From NCBI GenBank assembly GCA_016873675.1, contig VGWG01000007.1, positions 1 to 55,184 on the forward strand: 55,184 nt of DNA. The letters run 5' to 3'. Under the pieces are notes generated by a model. The model searched no databases and was not told where the DNA came from. It saw only the letters and a program-made list of their open reading frames with translations. Positions 35,473-42,844 of the stretch are shown here, one piece after another. Made by a program: the position numbers and the translations under genes. Each line of letters begins with the position of its first letter. Position 1 is the stretch's first letter. The DNA is from Lentisphaerota bacterium. Its GTDB lineage: Bacteria > Verrucomicrobiota > Kiritimatiellia > RFP12 > JAAYNR01.

Positions 35473-36791
35473 CGTCACAGGAGCAGTTGAAAACGGAGAT
35501 TCTGGACAAGGTGGCCGCGTATTACCGGCAGGCGCACGCGCCAACTCAGAACGCCTGTTTCGTTCCGGGAAAAACCCGCATCAATTACGCAGGCCGCGTC
35601 TTCGATCACGAAGAAATGGTGAACCTCGTCGACGCGTCGCTTGATTTCTGGCTGACCGCCGGGCACCATGCCGAAGCGTTCACTGGAAAACTGGAGGATT
35701 TCTATGGCGTGTCCGACGTGATCCTGACCAATTCCGGGTCATCCTCCAATCTCTTGGCTGTCTCCGCGCTGACCGCCGATTCGCTCGGCGACCGCCAACT
35801 GGTTCCAGGCGATGAAGTGATCACGGTGGCGGCGGGATTTCCTTCAACGGTTGCCCCGATTGTTCAAAACCGGCTGGTGCCCGTGTTTGTCGATGTGGAG
35901 ATCGGCACCTACAACATCGACGTGTCAAAACTGGAAGCAGCCTGCTCGTCCCGGACCAAGGCGATCTTCATCGCCCACACGCTCGGCAATCCGTTCAACC
36001 TGGATGCTGTCTGCGCCTTTACCAGGAAACATGGACTCTGGCTCCTTGAAGACAACTGCGACGCGCTGGGCAGCCGCTACCGCAGCAAGCTGACCGGCAC
36101 CTTTGGTCACATTGCAACCGGCTCTTTTTATCCCGCGCACCACATCACGACCGGTGAAGGCGGCTGCGTCATGACCAGCGACCCGGCGCTTGCTCGTATC
36201 ATCAAGAGTTTCCGCGACTGGGGCCGCGATTGTTATTGCGAAGGCGGCGAAAGCAACACCTGCGGTTGCCGATTCACAAAACAATACGGGACACTGCCCA
36301 AGGGTTATGACCACAAATACGTCTACTCGCATGTCGGCTACAACATGAAGATGACGGATATGCAGGCCGCCATCGGCGCCGCGCAAATGGACAAACTGTC
36401 GACTTTTACAGCGCGGCGCAAAGAAAACTTCCGGCTGATTACGGATGGATTGCGGGACCTGGATGAGTTCTTCATCCTGCCGCAGGCCACCGAACACAGC
36501 GATCCGTCGTGGTTCGCCTATATTCTGACGGTGCGTGAAAATGCCCCCTTCAGCCGGGTGGAACTGGCGCAGCATCTCGACGAGCACCTGATCGAGACGC
36601 GCGGGCTGTTCGCCGGCAACCTGCTGCGCCAGCCGGGCTACAGTAATATTGAGCACCGGGTTGTGGGCGGTCTCGAAAACACCGACTTCATCATGAACAA
36701 CACCCTGTTCATGGGCGTCTACCCGGGCCTCACTCCAGAGAAGATCAACTACGTCACGGAAACGATCCGCCATTATGTAAAGAGGCAGTAA
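35469..36791 (+). CDS. rfbH: CDP-6-deoxy-glucose 3-dehydratase (E1), RfbH
   Basis: RfbH (E1) removes the C3 hydroxyl of CDP-4-keto-6-deoxyglucose using pyridoxamine phosphate and a [2Fe-2S] cluster, with electrons from the E3 reductase. The 440-residue protein is an aspartate-aminotransferase-fold enzyme in which the PLP lysine is replaced by histidine (FYPAHHITTGEGG, about H225), the hallmark of the family. Cysteines for the cluster are C255, C257, C265 and C267 (CYC and CGC). The E3-like reductase gene lies about 100 bases downstream. Confidence 0.97.
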   Translation: MTSQEQLKTEILDKVAAYYRQAHAPTQNACFVPGKTRINYAGRVFDHEEMVNLVDASLDFWLTAGHHAEAFTGKLEDFYGVSDVILTNSGSSSNLLAVSALTADSLGDRQLVPGDEVITVAAGFPSTVAPIVQNRLVPVFVDVEIGTYNIDVSKLEAACSSRTKAIFIAHTLGNPFNLDAVCAFTRKHGLWLLEDNCDALGSRYRSKLTGTFGHIATGSFYPAHHITTGEGGCVMTSDPALARIIKSFRDWGRDCYCEGGESNTCGCRFTKQYGTLPKGYDHKYVYSHVGYNMKMTDMQAAIGAAQMDKLSTFTARRKENFRLITDGLRDLDEFFILPQATEHSDPSWFAYILTVRENAPFSRVELAQHLDEHLIETRGLFAGNLLRQPGYSNIEHRVVGGLENTDFIMNNTLFMGVYPGLTPEKINYVTETIRHYVKRQ

Positions 36792-36797
36792 CGACTC

Positions 36798-36877
36798 ACC
36801 ACGAAAGTCACGCAGAATACCATGGAGCGGAAAACGGTTCGTATCCAATTTGGTATTATCTTCGTGATTTTCGTGGT
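36798..36877. repeat. Imperfect 80-bp intergenic palindrome
   Basis: ACCACGAAAGTCACG (36798-36812) pairs with CGTGATTTTCGTGGT (36863-36877) with one mismatch, and an inner pair AATACCA (36816-36822)/TGGTATT (36851-36857) extends the stem. It fills most of the rfbH/reductase gap. It looks like a dispersed palindromic repeat unit rather than a simple terminator; copy number elsewhere is unknown. Confidence 0.65.
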
Positions 36878-36892
36878 GGCATAGGATTCTGT

Positions 36893-37600
36893 ATGGCCAG
36901 TCCCGTTAAAATCAAAGTGACTGTTGATGAGGTCGTCAAACCGACGAACGCGCTGGTAAGCTATCGCTTCCTGCCGCAGGGGCGCGTGCCACGATTTCAG
37001 GCCGGACAGTTTCTGCATCTGGCGTTGGACGACTATCATCCCGACAGCCAGTGGCCCGAGTCGCGCGTCTTCTCGATTGCCAGTTCGCCCTCCGAACGGA
37101 CGACGGAACTGTCCGTGTCGATTTCGGTGAAAGGGCGCTTCACGGAACGGATATTCAACACGCTGGAGAAGGGTTCGACGTGCTGGTTGAAGCTCCCCTA
37201 TGGTGAATTTCTCTTTCCACCGGACCGGCCTCTCGTTCTCATTGCCGGTGGAGTCGGCATCACCCCCTACCTGTCGCTGCTCAAGCAGATGCTTGAGGAA
37301 AAGTCCACTCAGCCGGTATCGCTTTTCTACGGAATCCGTTCGGATGCGCACGACCTGTTTGGAGACCTGCTCGGACGCTGCGCGTCCGAGCTTCCAAACT
37401 TCGATAAGACGATTTATTGCGAAGACGGCTCCGTGCCCGGCAATACGGGAATCTTGGACATTGGAGCGATTCATGCCGCCGCGCGCGAGGGTTCGCTTTT
37501 CTATTTGTCCGGACCACCTGCCATGATCGCAGCTTTTAAGAGCCGTTTGCGCGACCTCGGCGTGGCGAGTGAGCACATTCGCATAGACGACTGGGAGTGA
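36893..37600 (+). CDS. FAD/NAD(P)-binding reductase, E3-like (ferredoxin-NADP reductase fold)
   Basis: This is a 235-residue flavoprotein of the ferredoxin-NADP+ reductase family. It has the FAD-binding segment ESRVFSIASSP, a CWLKLPYGEF stretch, nucleotide-binding AGGVGITPYLS and the C-terminal FYLSGPPAMI. Position after rfbH suggests it is the E3 partner that feeds electrons to E1. Classical E3 (AscD/RfbI) is about 330 residues because of a plant-type [2Fe-2S] ferredoxin domain; no such cysteine motif is present here, so electrons would pass through a separate carrier or directly. The ATG at 36893 lies close to the palindrome before it. Confidence 0.85.
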   Translation: MASPVKIKVTVDEVVKPTNALVSYRFLPQGRVPRFQAGQFLHLALDDYHPDSQWPESRVFSIASSPSERTTELSVSISVKGRFTERIFNTLEKGSTCWLKLPYGEFLFPPDRPLVLIAGGVGITPYLSLLKQMLEEKSTQPVSLFYGIRSDAHDLFGDLLGRCASELPNFDKTIYCEDGSVPGNTGILDIGAIHAAAREGSLFYLSGPPAMIAAFKSRLRDLGVASEHIRIDDWE

Positions 37601-37672
37601 ACATGTTGAACGCTCTCCCGTGTAGGCCGTTTGTCAGCAATAATCATACCTTCTGAACAGAGGAGTTTCGAC

Positions 37673-38947
37673 ATGGCTGCGACCAACCTGAAAGCCGCTT
37701 ACAAAACCATCCTGGACGACCACTTCACCCCCAAGATGGAGATCAGTTTTATTGACGGCGCCACGCGCCAGACGCTGTGCTACGAAAAAGTCACCTGGGT
37801 GATCGACGGCGAGATGAAGGGGCTGCGTTATGGCGAGAATCCGGGCCAGGAAGCCGCCCTGTACAAGCTGGTCAACGGAAACCTGACCCTCGGCGAGGTC
37901 ACCGCCATCCAGCCCGGACGCATGCTCGCATCCGAGCCTGAGCTGCTCCAGTCGGGCAAGCATCCCGGCAAGACCAATCTCACCGACGCCGACAACGCGC
38001 TCAACATCCTCCGCTATCTCGACGCCATCCCCTGCGCCGTGATTGTGAAGCATAACAATCCCTGCGGCGTGGCCAAGGGCTCATCGCTCGCCGAGGCCTA
38101 CTTTCGCGCGAACAAGGCCGACCGCCTCGCCGCCTTCGGCGGCTGCATCGCGTTGAACCGGGAGGTGGATCTCGAAACCGCCAAACTGGTGGCTGAGAAC
38201 TATGCCGAGGTGGTGGTCGCGCCCGAGTTCGGGCCGGGAGTGCTCGATCTCTTTTCAACTAAAAAGAATTTGCGTGTGATGCGCATCGGTAACATGGCCC
38301 GCCTCACCGGCTTCGTGGCGCAGCGCGTGGTTGATTTCAAGTCGCTCATCGACGGCGGCATCGTGGCCCAGTGGTCGTTCGTCCCCGAAGCCCGCACGGC
38401 CAAGCAACTCATGCCTGCCGAATGCGTAATGAAGGATGGCACGGTGCATCGCATCCAGCGCCTGCCCACGCCGCAGGAGTCTGACGACTTGATCTTCGGC
38501 TGGCTGGTTGAGGCGGGCGTCACCAGCAACTCCGTCCTGTACGTTAAGGACGGCGCGACGGTGGGCGTCGGTACCGGCGAGCAGGACCGCGTGGGCGTTG
38601 CCGAGATCGCCCGCGACAAGGCTTATCGCAAGCTGGCCGACTGGCTGGCCTGGGAGAAGTACGCGACGGCCTACAACGAGCTGGCGCTGAAGTTCGGCGA
38701 CGCGGGACAGAGGCGCATGGCCGAAATTGACGAGGAGGTCAAGGCCCGCCGCGGCGGATTGCCCGGCTGCAGCATGGTCTCCGACGCCTTCTTCCCCTTC
38801 CGCGACGGCGCCGAGGTGGGCATTCGTGAAGGGATCACCGCCATTGTCCAGCCCGGCGGCGCCATGCGCGACTGGGATGTGATTGATTGTTGCAACGACG
38901 CCCGCGTCGCGATGGTCTTCACCGGGCAGAGAAGCTTCCGGCACTAG
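37673..38947 (+). CDS. purH: Stand-alone AICAR transformylase (PurH C-terminal type)
   Basis: AICAR transformylase transfers a formyl group from 10-formyl-THF to AICAR to give FAICAR in purine synthesis. The 424-residue protein covers the transformylase part of PurH: LRYGENPGQEAALY, the catalytic KHNNPCGVAKG, FGGCIALNREVD, EVVVAPEF, GVGTGEQDRVG and SDAFFPFRDG. The roughly 200-residue N-terminal IMP cyclohydrolase (MGS-like) domain is absent. The start is genuine: GAGGAG lies eight bases before the ATG. A separate cyclohydrolase would be needed elsewhere. It follows the E3-like gene by 72 bases; no link to it is evident. Confidence 0.93.
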   Translation: MAATNLKAAYKTILDDHFTPKMEISFIDGATRQTLCYEKVTWVIDGEMKGLRYGENPGQEAALYKLVNGNLTLGEVTAIQPGRMLASEPELLQSGKHPGKTNLTDADNALNILRYLDAIPCAVIVKHNNPCGVAKGSSLAEAYFRANKADRLAAFGGCIALNREVDLETAKLVAENYAEVVVAPEFGPGVLDLFSTKKNLRVMRIGNMARLTGFVAQRVVDFKSLIDGGIVAQWSFVPEARTAKQLMPAECVMKDGTVHRIQRLPTPQESDDLIFGWLVEAGVTSNSVLYVKDGATVGVGTGEQDRVGVAEIARDKAYRKLADWLAWEKYATAYNELALKFGDAGQRRMAEIDEEVKARRGGLPGCSMVSDAFFPFRDGAEVGIREGITAIVQPGGAMRDWDVIDCCNDARVAMVFTGQRSFRH

Positions 38948-38960
38948 GCAAATGACTCCC

Positions 38961-39250
38961 TCACGCGAGGCCGCGGGCGTCGAGCGCGTCTTCATCGAGG
39001 CCCAGGAGATGCCCGAGTTCGTGCAGGTAGGTCACGCGGACCTCGTCGCAAAAGACGCCGGGATCGTCGTCGGACGCATCGCGGAGGTTGCGGATGAAGA
39101 GGCGGATGGCGGGTGGGCGCGGCTCGGTATCGGTCGATGCATCGGCATAGGCAGGCGCGTCAAAGAGACCCAGCAAACCAACGAACGACCAGTCACACCA
39201 CAATGGTTTGTTGAAGATCGATCCAAGTTCGCGATTGATTCCGATGATTA
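38961..39250 (-). pseudogene. Zincin-like metallopeptidase (PF06262-type), N-terminally truncated
   Basis: The C-terminal 80-95 codons match the small zincin-like metallopeptidase family: LLGLFDAP, then PAIRLFIRNL and the metal site TYLHELGHLLGLDEDAL (HExxH, with the family's downstream GLDED). Members are usually 110-130 residues with an N-terminal helical part before LLGL, which is not found. No ATG or GTG with a ribosome-binding site is present; the first plausible codon is TTG at 39203. It starts right after the UPF0371 stop, so it may be a truncated relic or a short gene read by coupling. Confidence 0.55.
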
Positions 39251-40765
39251 GTGCTCGCTGTAGAGATCGGCCGTCGCAAAGTGGGCGTCGCAGGTGTGCC
39301 GCAACCCGAGGCGCCGGAGGCCGACCTCGTCGCCTGCGCTGACAATGTGCGTCAGATGCACTTCGCAGTCCCGCAGTTCGGGCAGATGGTCGAGCGCAGC
39401 CTGGGCCGCCGGATTGGAGGCCGAGCTGATGGCCAGGGCAATCAGGGTCTCGTCCAGATTGAGGCTCGCGTGCTTTCCGATCAGCACGTCGCGCTTCATC
39501 CGCACGATCGCCTTGACGACGTCGGGCGACAGCAAATGAATCGCGTCGGGAATGCCGGCCATCAGCTTGACCGCATTCAGGACCATGGCGGATGCGGCAT
39601 GCATAAGCGTCGAGTTCTTCCCAACCACGATACGGCCATCGGCCAGCTCGAGCGCCGCGCCGCAGCAGATGCCATGATCCCCCTTGCCGCATCCCGCGCA
39701 TGCCTCCGCAGCAGTCCGCGAAGGCTTCACCACCAACCGGTCGGTCGGCGCGATCCTCAATTCCTGCATGAGCATTTCGATGCGCGAGACGGTCTCGCGC
39801 TCCGTCATGCCCAGGGCGTATTCACACGCATGGCGGAAGTACCGGCGGATGACCTCCTGAAGCGCCGCATCGCGCACCGTCAGGTCGTCGACGATGCCGA
39901 AGGCGACTCGGTTGACCCCCATGTCCGTAGGTGACTTATAGGGACACGGGGCCTGTGTGATCCGCTCCCAGATCGCACGCACAAGCGGAAACGCGGCGAT
40001 GTCACGATTGTAATTGACCGCCGTCTGGCCATGTGCTTCGAGATGAAAGGGATCGATCATGTTGACGTCCTGCAGGTCCGCCGTGGCCGCCTCATAGGCG
40101 ACGTTCGCCGGATGCTTGAGCGGCATGTTCCAGACCGGGAATGTCTCAAATTTGGCGTAGCCCGCGAGACGGCCGTTGTGGCGATCATGGTAGAGATTGG
40201 TCAGACAGGTTGCCAGTTTGCCGCTGCCCGGACCGGGACCGGTCACCACGACGATCGGCCGCTCGGTCGCGATGTAGGGATTGGCGCCGTACCCCTCTTC
40301 GCTGACAATCGTCTCCATGTCGGTCGGGTAACCTCGCGTCGCCCGGTGGCAGTAGACTTCGACGCCGCGCCGCTCCAGCTTGGTTTTGAACTGCTTGGCT
40401 GCCGGCTGGCCATCGTAACGGGTGATCACAACGGCTCGGATAAACAGGCCCGCGTCACGCAAGTCGTCAATCGTCTTCAGCGCATCGGCATCGTAGGAGA
40501 TTCCGAAATCAGCCCGAATTTTCTTGCGCTCGATGTCACCCGCAAAAATGCAGAGCACAATTTCGGCCTTGTCCCGAAGCTTCTGCAACAGGCGTATTTT
40601 GACATTCGGATCATAGCCCGGAAGGACCCGCGCCGCATGATAGTCGAACATCAGTTTGCCTCCAAACTCCAGATAGAGTTTGTTTCCGAACAGCTCGGTG
40701 CGGCGAAGGATTTCTTCCGATTGCTGTTGAAGGTATTTCTCGTTGTCAAATCCGGTTTTAATCAT
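39248..40765 (-). CDS. DUF1846 / UPF0371 family protein
   Basis: This is a 505-residue protein of the DUF1846 (UPF0371) family, found in many anaerobes and of unconfirmed function. Recognisable family segments are MIKTGFDNEKYLQQQ, KLYLEFGGKLMFDYHAARVLPG, TRYDGQPAAKQF, VVTGPGPGSGKLATCL (P-loop-like) and KFETFPVWNMPLKHPAN. The glycine-rich GPGPGSGK suggests nucleotide or phosphate binding, but no reaction is known. There are no membrane segments or signal. AGGA stands five bases upstream of the ATG. The upstream gap holds the palindromic element. Confidence 0.92.
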   Translation of the reverse strand: MIKTGFDNEKYLQQQSEEILRRTELFGNKLYLEFGGKLMFDYHAARVLPGYDPNVKIRLLQKLRDKAEIVLCIFAGDIERKKIRADFGISYDADALKTIDDLRDAGLFIRAVVITRYDGQPAAKQFKTKLERRGVEVYCHRATRGYPTDMETIVSEEGYGANPYIATERPIVVVTGPGPGSGKLATCLTNLYHDRHNGRLAGYAKFETFPVWNMPLKHPANVAYEAATADLQDVNMIDPFHLEAHGQTAVNYNRDIAAFPLVRAIWERITQAPCPYKSPTDMGVNRVAFGIVDDLTVRDAALQEVIRRYFRHACEYALGMTERETVSRIEMLMQELRIAPTDRLVVKPSRTAAEACAGCGKGDHGICCGAALELADGRIVVGKNSTLMHAASAMVLNAVKLMAGIPDAIHLLSPDVVKAIVRMKRDVLIGKHASLNLDETLIALAISSASNPAAQAALDHLPELRDCEVHLTHIVSAGDEVGLRRLGLRHTCDAHFATADLYSEH

Positions 40766-40859
40766 GTCATTCCTGTTTTCTTTCGGCTCTGGACGCCCAT
40801 GTCATCAACCGGGGCGCAAGTATACTCAAAAATCGGCGGAAGTAAAGGAGTGGCATCCA

Positions 40860-41014
40860 TTTGATCTTTTGACCTTTGAGGCTCTTGCAAAACCCTGAAC
40901 AGGCTGACAGTGGTGCAGGCGTCTCGCCTGCAATTCCAAGGCTTTTTCGTAATTCTGGCAGGCGAGACGCCTGCACCACAAGGGTTTTGCAAGAGCCTCC
41001 TTTTGATCTTTTGA
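40860..41014. mobile_element. MITE-like element with nested inverted repeats and flanking direct repeats
   Basis: Outer arms GAGGCTCTTGCAAAACCCT (40878-40896) and its exact complement (40981-40999) enclose inner arms of 22 bp (40910-40931 and 40958-40979), also exact complements. The 13-bp sequence TTTGATCTTTTGA occurs directly repeated at 40860-40872 and 41002-41014, just outside the palindrome, as a target duplication would. There is no transposase. It occupies most of the gene-free stretch 40766-41087; nothing else is seen there. Confidence 0.7.
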
Positions 41015-41087
41015 TTTGCCCTCAGCGCCTATCAGTGATAACCTTAGGACATTCGTATGAATGCCTTGCACCAGCGGTCAACCTGCC

Positions 41088-42251
41088 ATGCAACCGAACC
41101 CCACCATTCTCCATCTTGCCAACGTGCTGATGATCGCTGAAGCCGACGGTGTCTTGACAGAACCAGAGGCCTTCGCGTTGCGCGAAATCATGCACCGCAT
41201 CGGCGCAGACGCAGATGATTTGGCCAAAGCCCGCGACTGGATGGCGCACCATTCGCCTTATCACCTGCAGGAAGTCCAAAACTCGGCCGACGCGATGAAA
41301 ATGATCGAGGATATGGTTTTGATGTCGCTTGCTGATGGCCAGGTCTCGCGCGATGAATCGCAGCCGCTGGAGGCGTTTTTGTCCGGCCTGGGGTTCGTGC
41401 AGGCCGACATGGACATGATTGTGCAGCGGGTCCGCAGCCGCCTGCGCGCGATTCCAGCCACGCCTCATCCGTCCATGCCGATACGTCGTGATGCCGTGGC
41501 GGAAGTCCCTGCACAGGCTGCCCGCCACGTCACGCCCCCCCCTGTTTTCGCGCGTATTTCGCCTCCTGCGCTTCAATCACCCTCCACACACCAGCGACCG
41601 ATTGCGCATCCGACACCCGCGCACCGACATGCGACTCCGGCACCCGTTCTCGTCGCAGAACCCCCGCCACACACTGCACCGCCCGTGTCCGCAATCCCCC
41701 CACCCGTCGTGCCGAAAGAAACCCCGCTTGAGCGGTGCCAGCGGCACCGCGCGAGCGCTCCCCAGGGCGTCTGCTATTGTTTTGGCGCGCCCGAGGGGCC
41801 GCTCAATCCGTGGGGCTGCCGCCTCATGCGCATGGCCTGGACGTCAGACGCCGATTGGCTGCGCCTCGGCCGCTTTCGCGACAGCGACACGTTCGTTCTG
41901 GATCACGAGGCTATCTCCGCCCGGCTGAGCGAACGCCTCACGAGCGTTGCCGGCTGCCCCTTCCTTCTGACCGGCTTCGCCCAACAGGCCTTGAACGCGC
42001 TGCCATCGCAAGCCACAACGATGGGGCGCTGGCGTCATCATCTCGTCTCGCAGACGGCCCCTTCCGCCACGGCGGTCACCGTTCGCTCGTACAGCCATGG
42101 GTGCGCCCGGGAAGTCGCGGCGTGGGCAGACGGCCTGGCGCCGACGGATGATCGAGACGCGCGGCAAATGATCAGGCGCGCGGCGCGTCTGACCGGGGTG
42201 GCCGTCGATCTCACGCTGTTGAATCACACGAAGGAGGCAGACCATGCTTGA
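41088..42251 (+). CDS. TerB-like N-terminal domain protein
   Basis: This is a 387-residue protein. Residues 1-120 form a helical TerB/DjlA-N-like domain (LMIAEADGVLTEPEAFALREI and MVLMSLADGQVSRDESQPLEAFL, each with the acidic metal-binding-like pattern). Residues 130-225 are a long Pro/Ala/His-rich linker. The C-terminal 165 residues, with CQRHRA and GVCYCFGAP then RLMRMAWTSDADWLRLG, are not recognised. TerB domains occur in tellurite and stress-response proteins near membranes. It overlaps the NfeD-like gene by eight bases, so it probably works with the NfeD-flotillin pair. An alternative start at 41061 adds nine residues. Confidence 0.7.
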   Translation: MQPNPTILHLANVLMIAEADGVLTEPEAFALREIMHRIGADADDLAKARDWMAHHSPYHLQEVQNSADAMKMIEDMVLMSLADGQVSRDESQPLEAFLSGLGFVQADMDMIVQRVRSRLRAIPATPHPSMPIRRDAVAEVPAQAARHVTPPPVFARISPPALQSPSTHQRPIAHPTPAHRHATPAPVLVAEPPPHTAPPVSAIPPPVVPKETPLERCQRHRASAPQGVCYCFGAPEGPLNPWGCRLMRMAWTSDADWLRLGRFRDSDTFVLDHEAISARLSERLTSVAGCPFLLTGFAQQALNALPSQATTMGRWRHHLVSQTAPSATAVTVRSYSHGCAREVAAWADGLAPTDDRDARQMIRRAARLTGVAVDLTLLNHTKEADHA

Positions 42252-42825
42252 CTGGTGGAGCCAGCTCTCACAACTCAATCAGACCCTGTACGGCATCGCT
42301 GCGTGCATCAGCGTTCCGTTCATCTGGCAATTGATCGCCTCGGTGATCGGTCTGTCGGGTGATGTCGATTCGGATGGCATGGACACGGATGGCACCGATG
42401 CGGTGGAAACCGTGCTGGCCTTCAAGCTGCTCAGCATGCGCGCGTTGCTCACCTTCTTCACCCTCTTTTTCTGGGCGGCCGCGCTCTATGTCGAACGCGA
42501 TGGGACAACCTCGCGCGTCTTCGGCATCGCCGCGCTCTGGGGGCTGGCTGGCATGAGCGCGGTTGCCGGGCTGTTGCACGTCCTGCCCAGGCTGGCCCAT
42601 TCCGGCACGCGCGACCTCGAATCGGCCCTGAATGCCGAGGCATTGGTCTACCTGGACATCCCTGCAAACGGCATCGGCGAAATCCGCGTGGTCGTCAGCG
42701 GCAGCGTCTGCCACGTCAAAGCGCGTTCCATCGGTGGCGAACCCCTCCCGGCCGGCACGCCGGTCACAGTCTGCAGCCGATATGGCCAAACGATCCTCGT
42801 TGTCAAACCGATTTCCAAATCCTGA
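42244..42825 (+). CDS. NfeD-like (YqiJ-type) membrane protein, flotillin partner
   Basis: This is a 193-residue protein with three membrane segments (about 15-37, 63-83 and 91-113) and a C-terminal OB-fold-like beta domain (ALVYLDIPANGIGEIRVVVSG to GQTILVVKPI). This layout matches the YqiJ/NfeD1b type that is normally encoded beside a flotillin and organises membrane microdomains. An acidic loop DVDSDGMDTDGTD lies between helices 1 and 2. AAGGAGG precedes the ATG by six bases. The flotillin gene follows after 19 bases, which supports the assignment. Confidence 0.82.
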   Translation: MLDWWSQLSQLNQTLYGIAACISVPFIWQLIASVIGLSGDVDSDGMDTDGTDAVETVLAFKLLSMRALLTFFTLFFWAAALYVERDGTTSRVFGIAALWGLAGMSAVAGLLHVLPRLAHSGTRDLESALNAEALVYLDIPANGIGEIRVVVSGSVCHVKARSIGGEPLPAGTPVTVCSRYGQTILVVKPISKS

Positions 42826-42844
42826 AACACACGGAGAACCTCCC

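Noticed and set aside
37673-38947. purH as a truncated pseudogene
   Set aside because: The start has a good ribosome-binding site and the frame is intact over the whole transformylase domain, so it is a complete single-domain gene.
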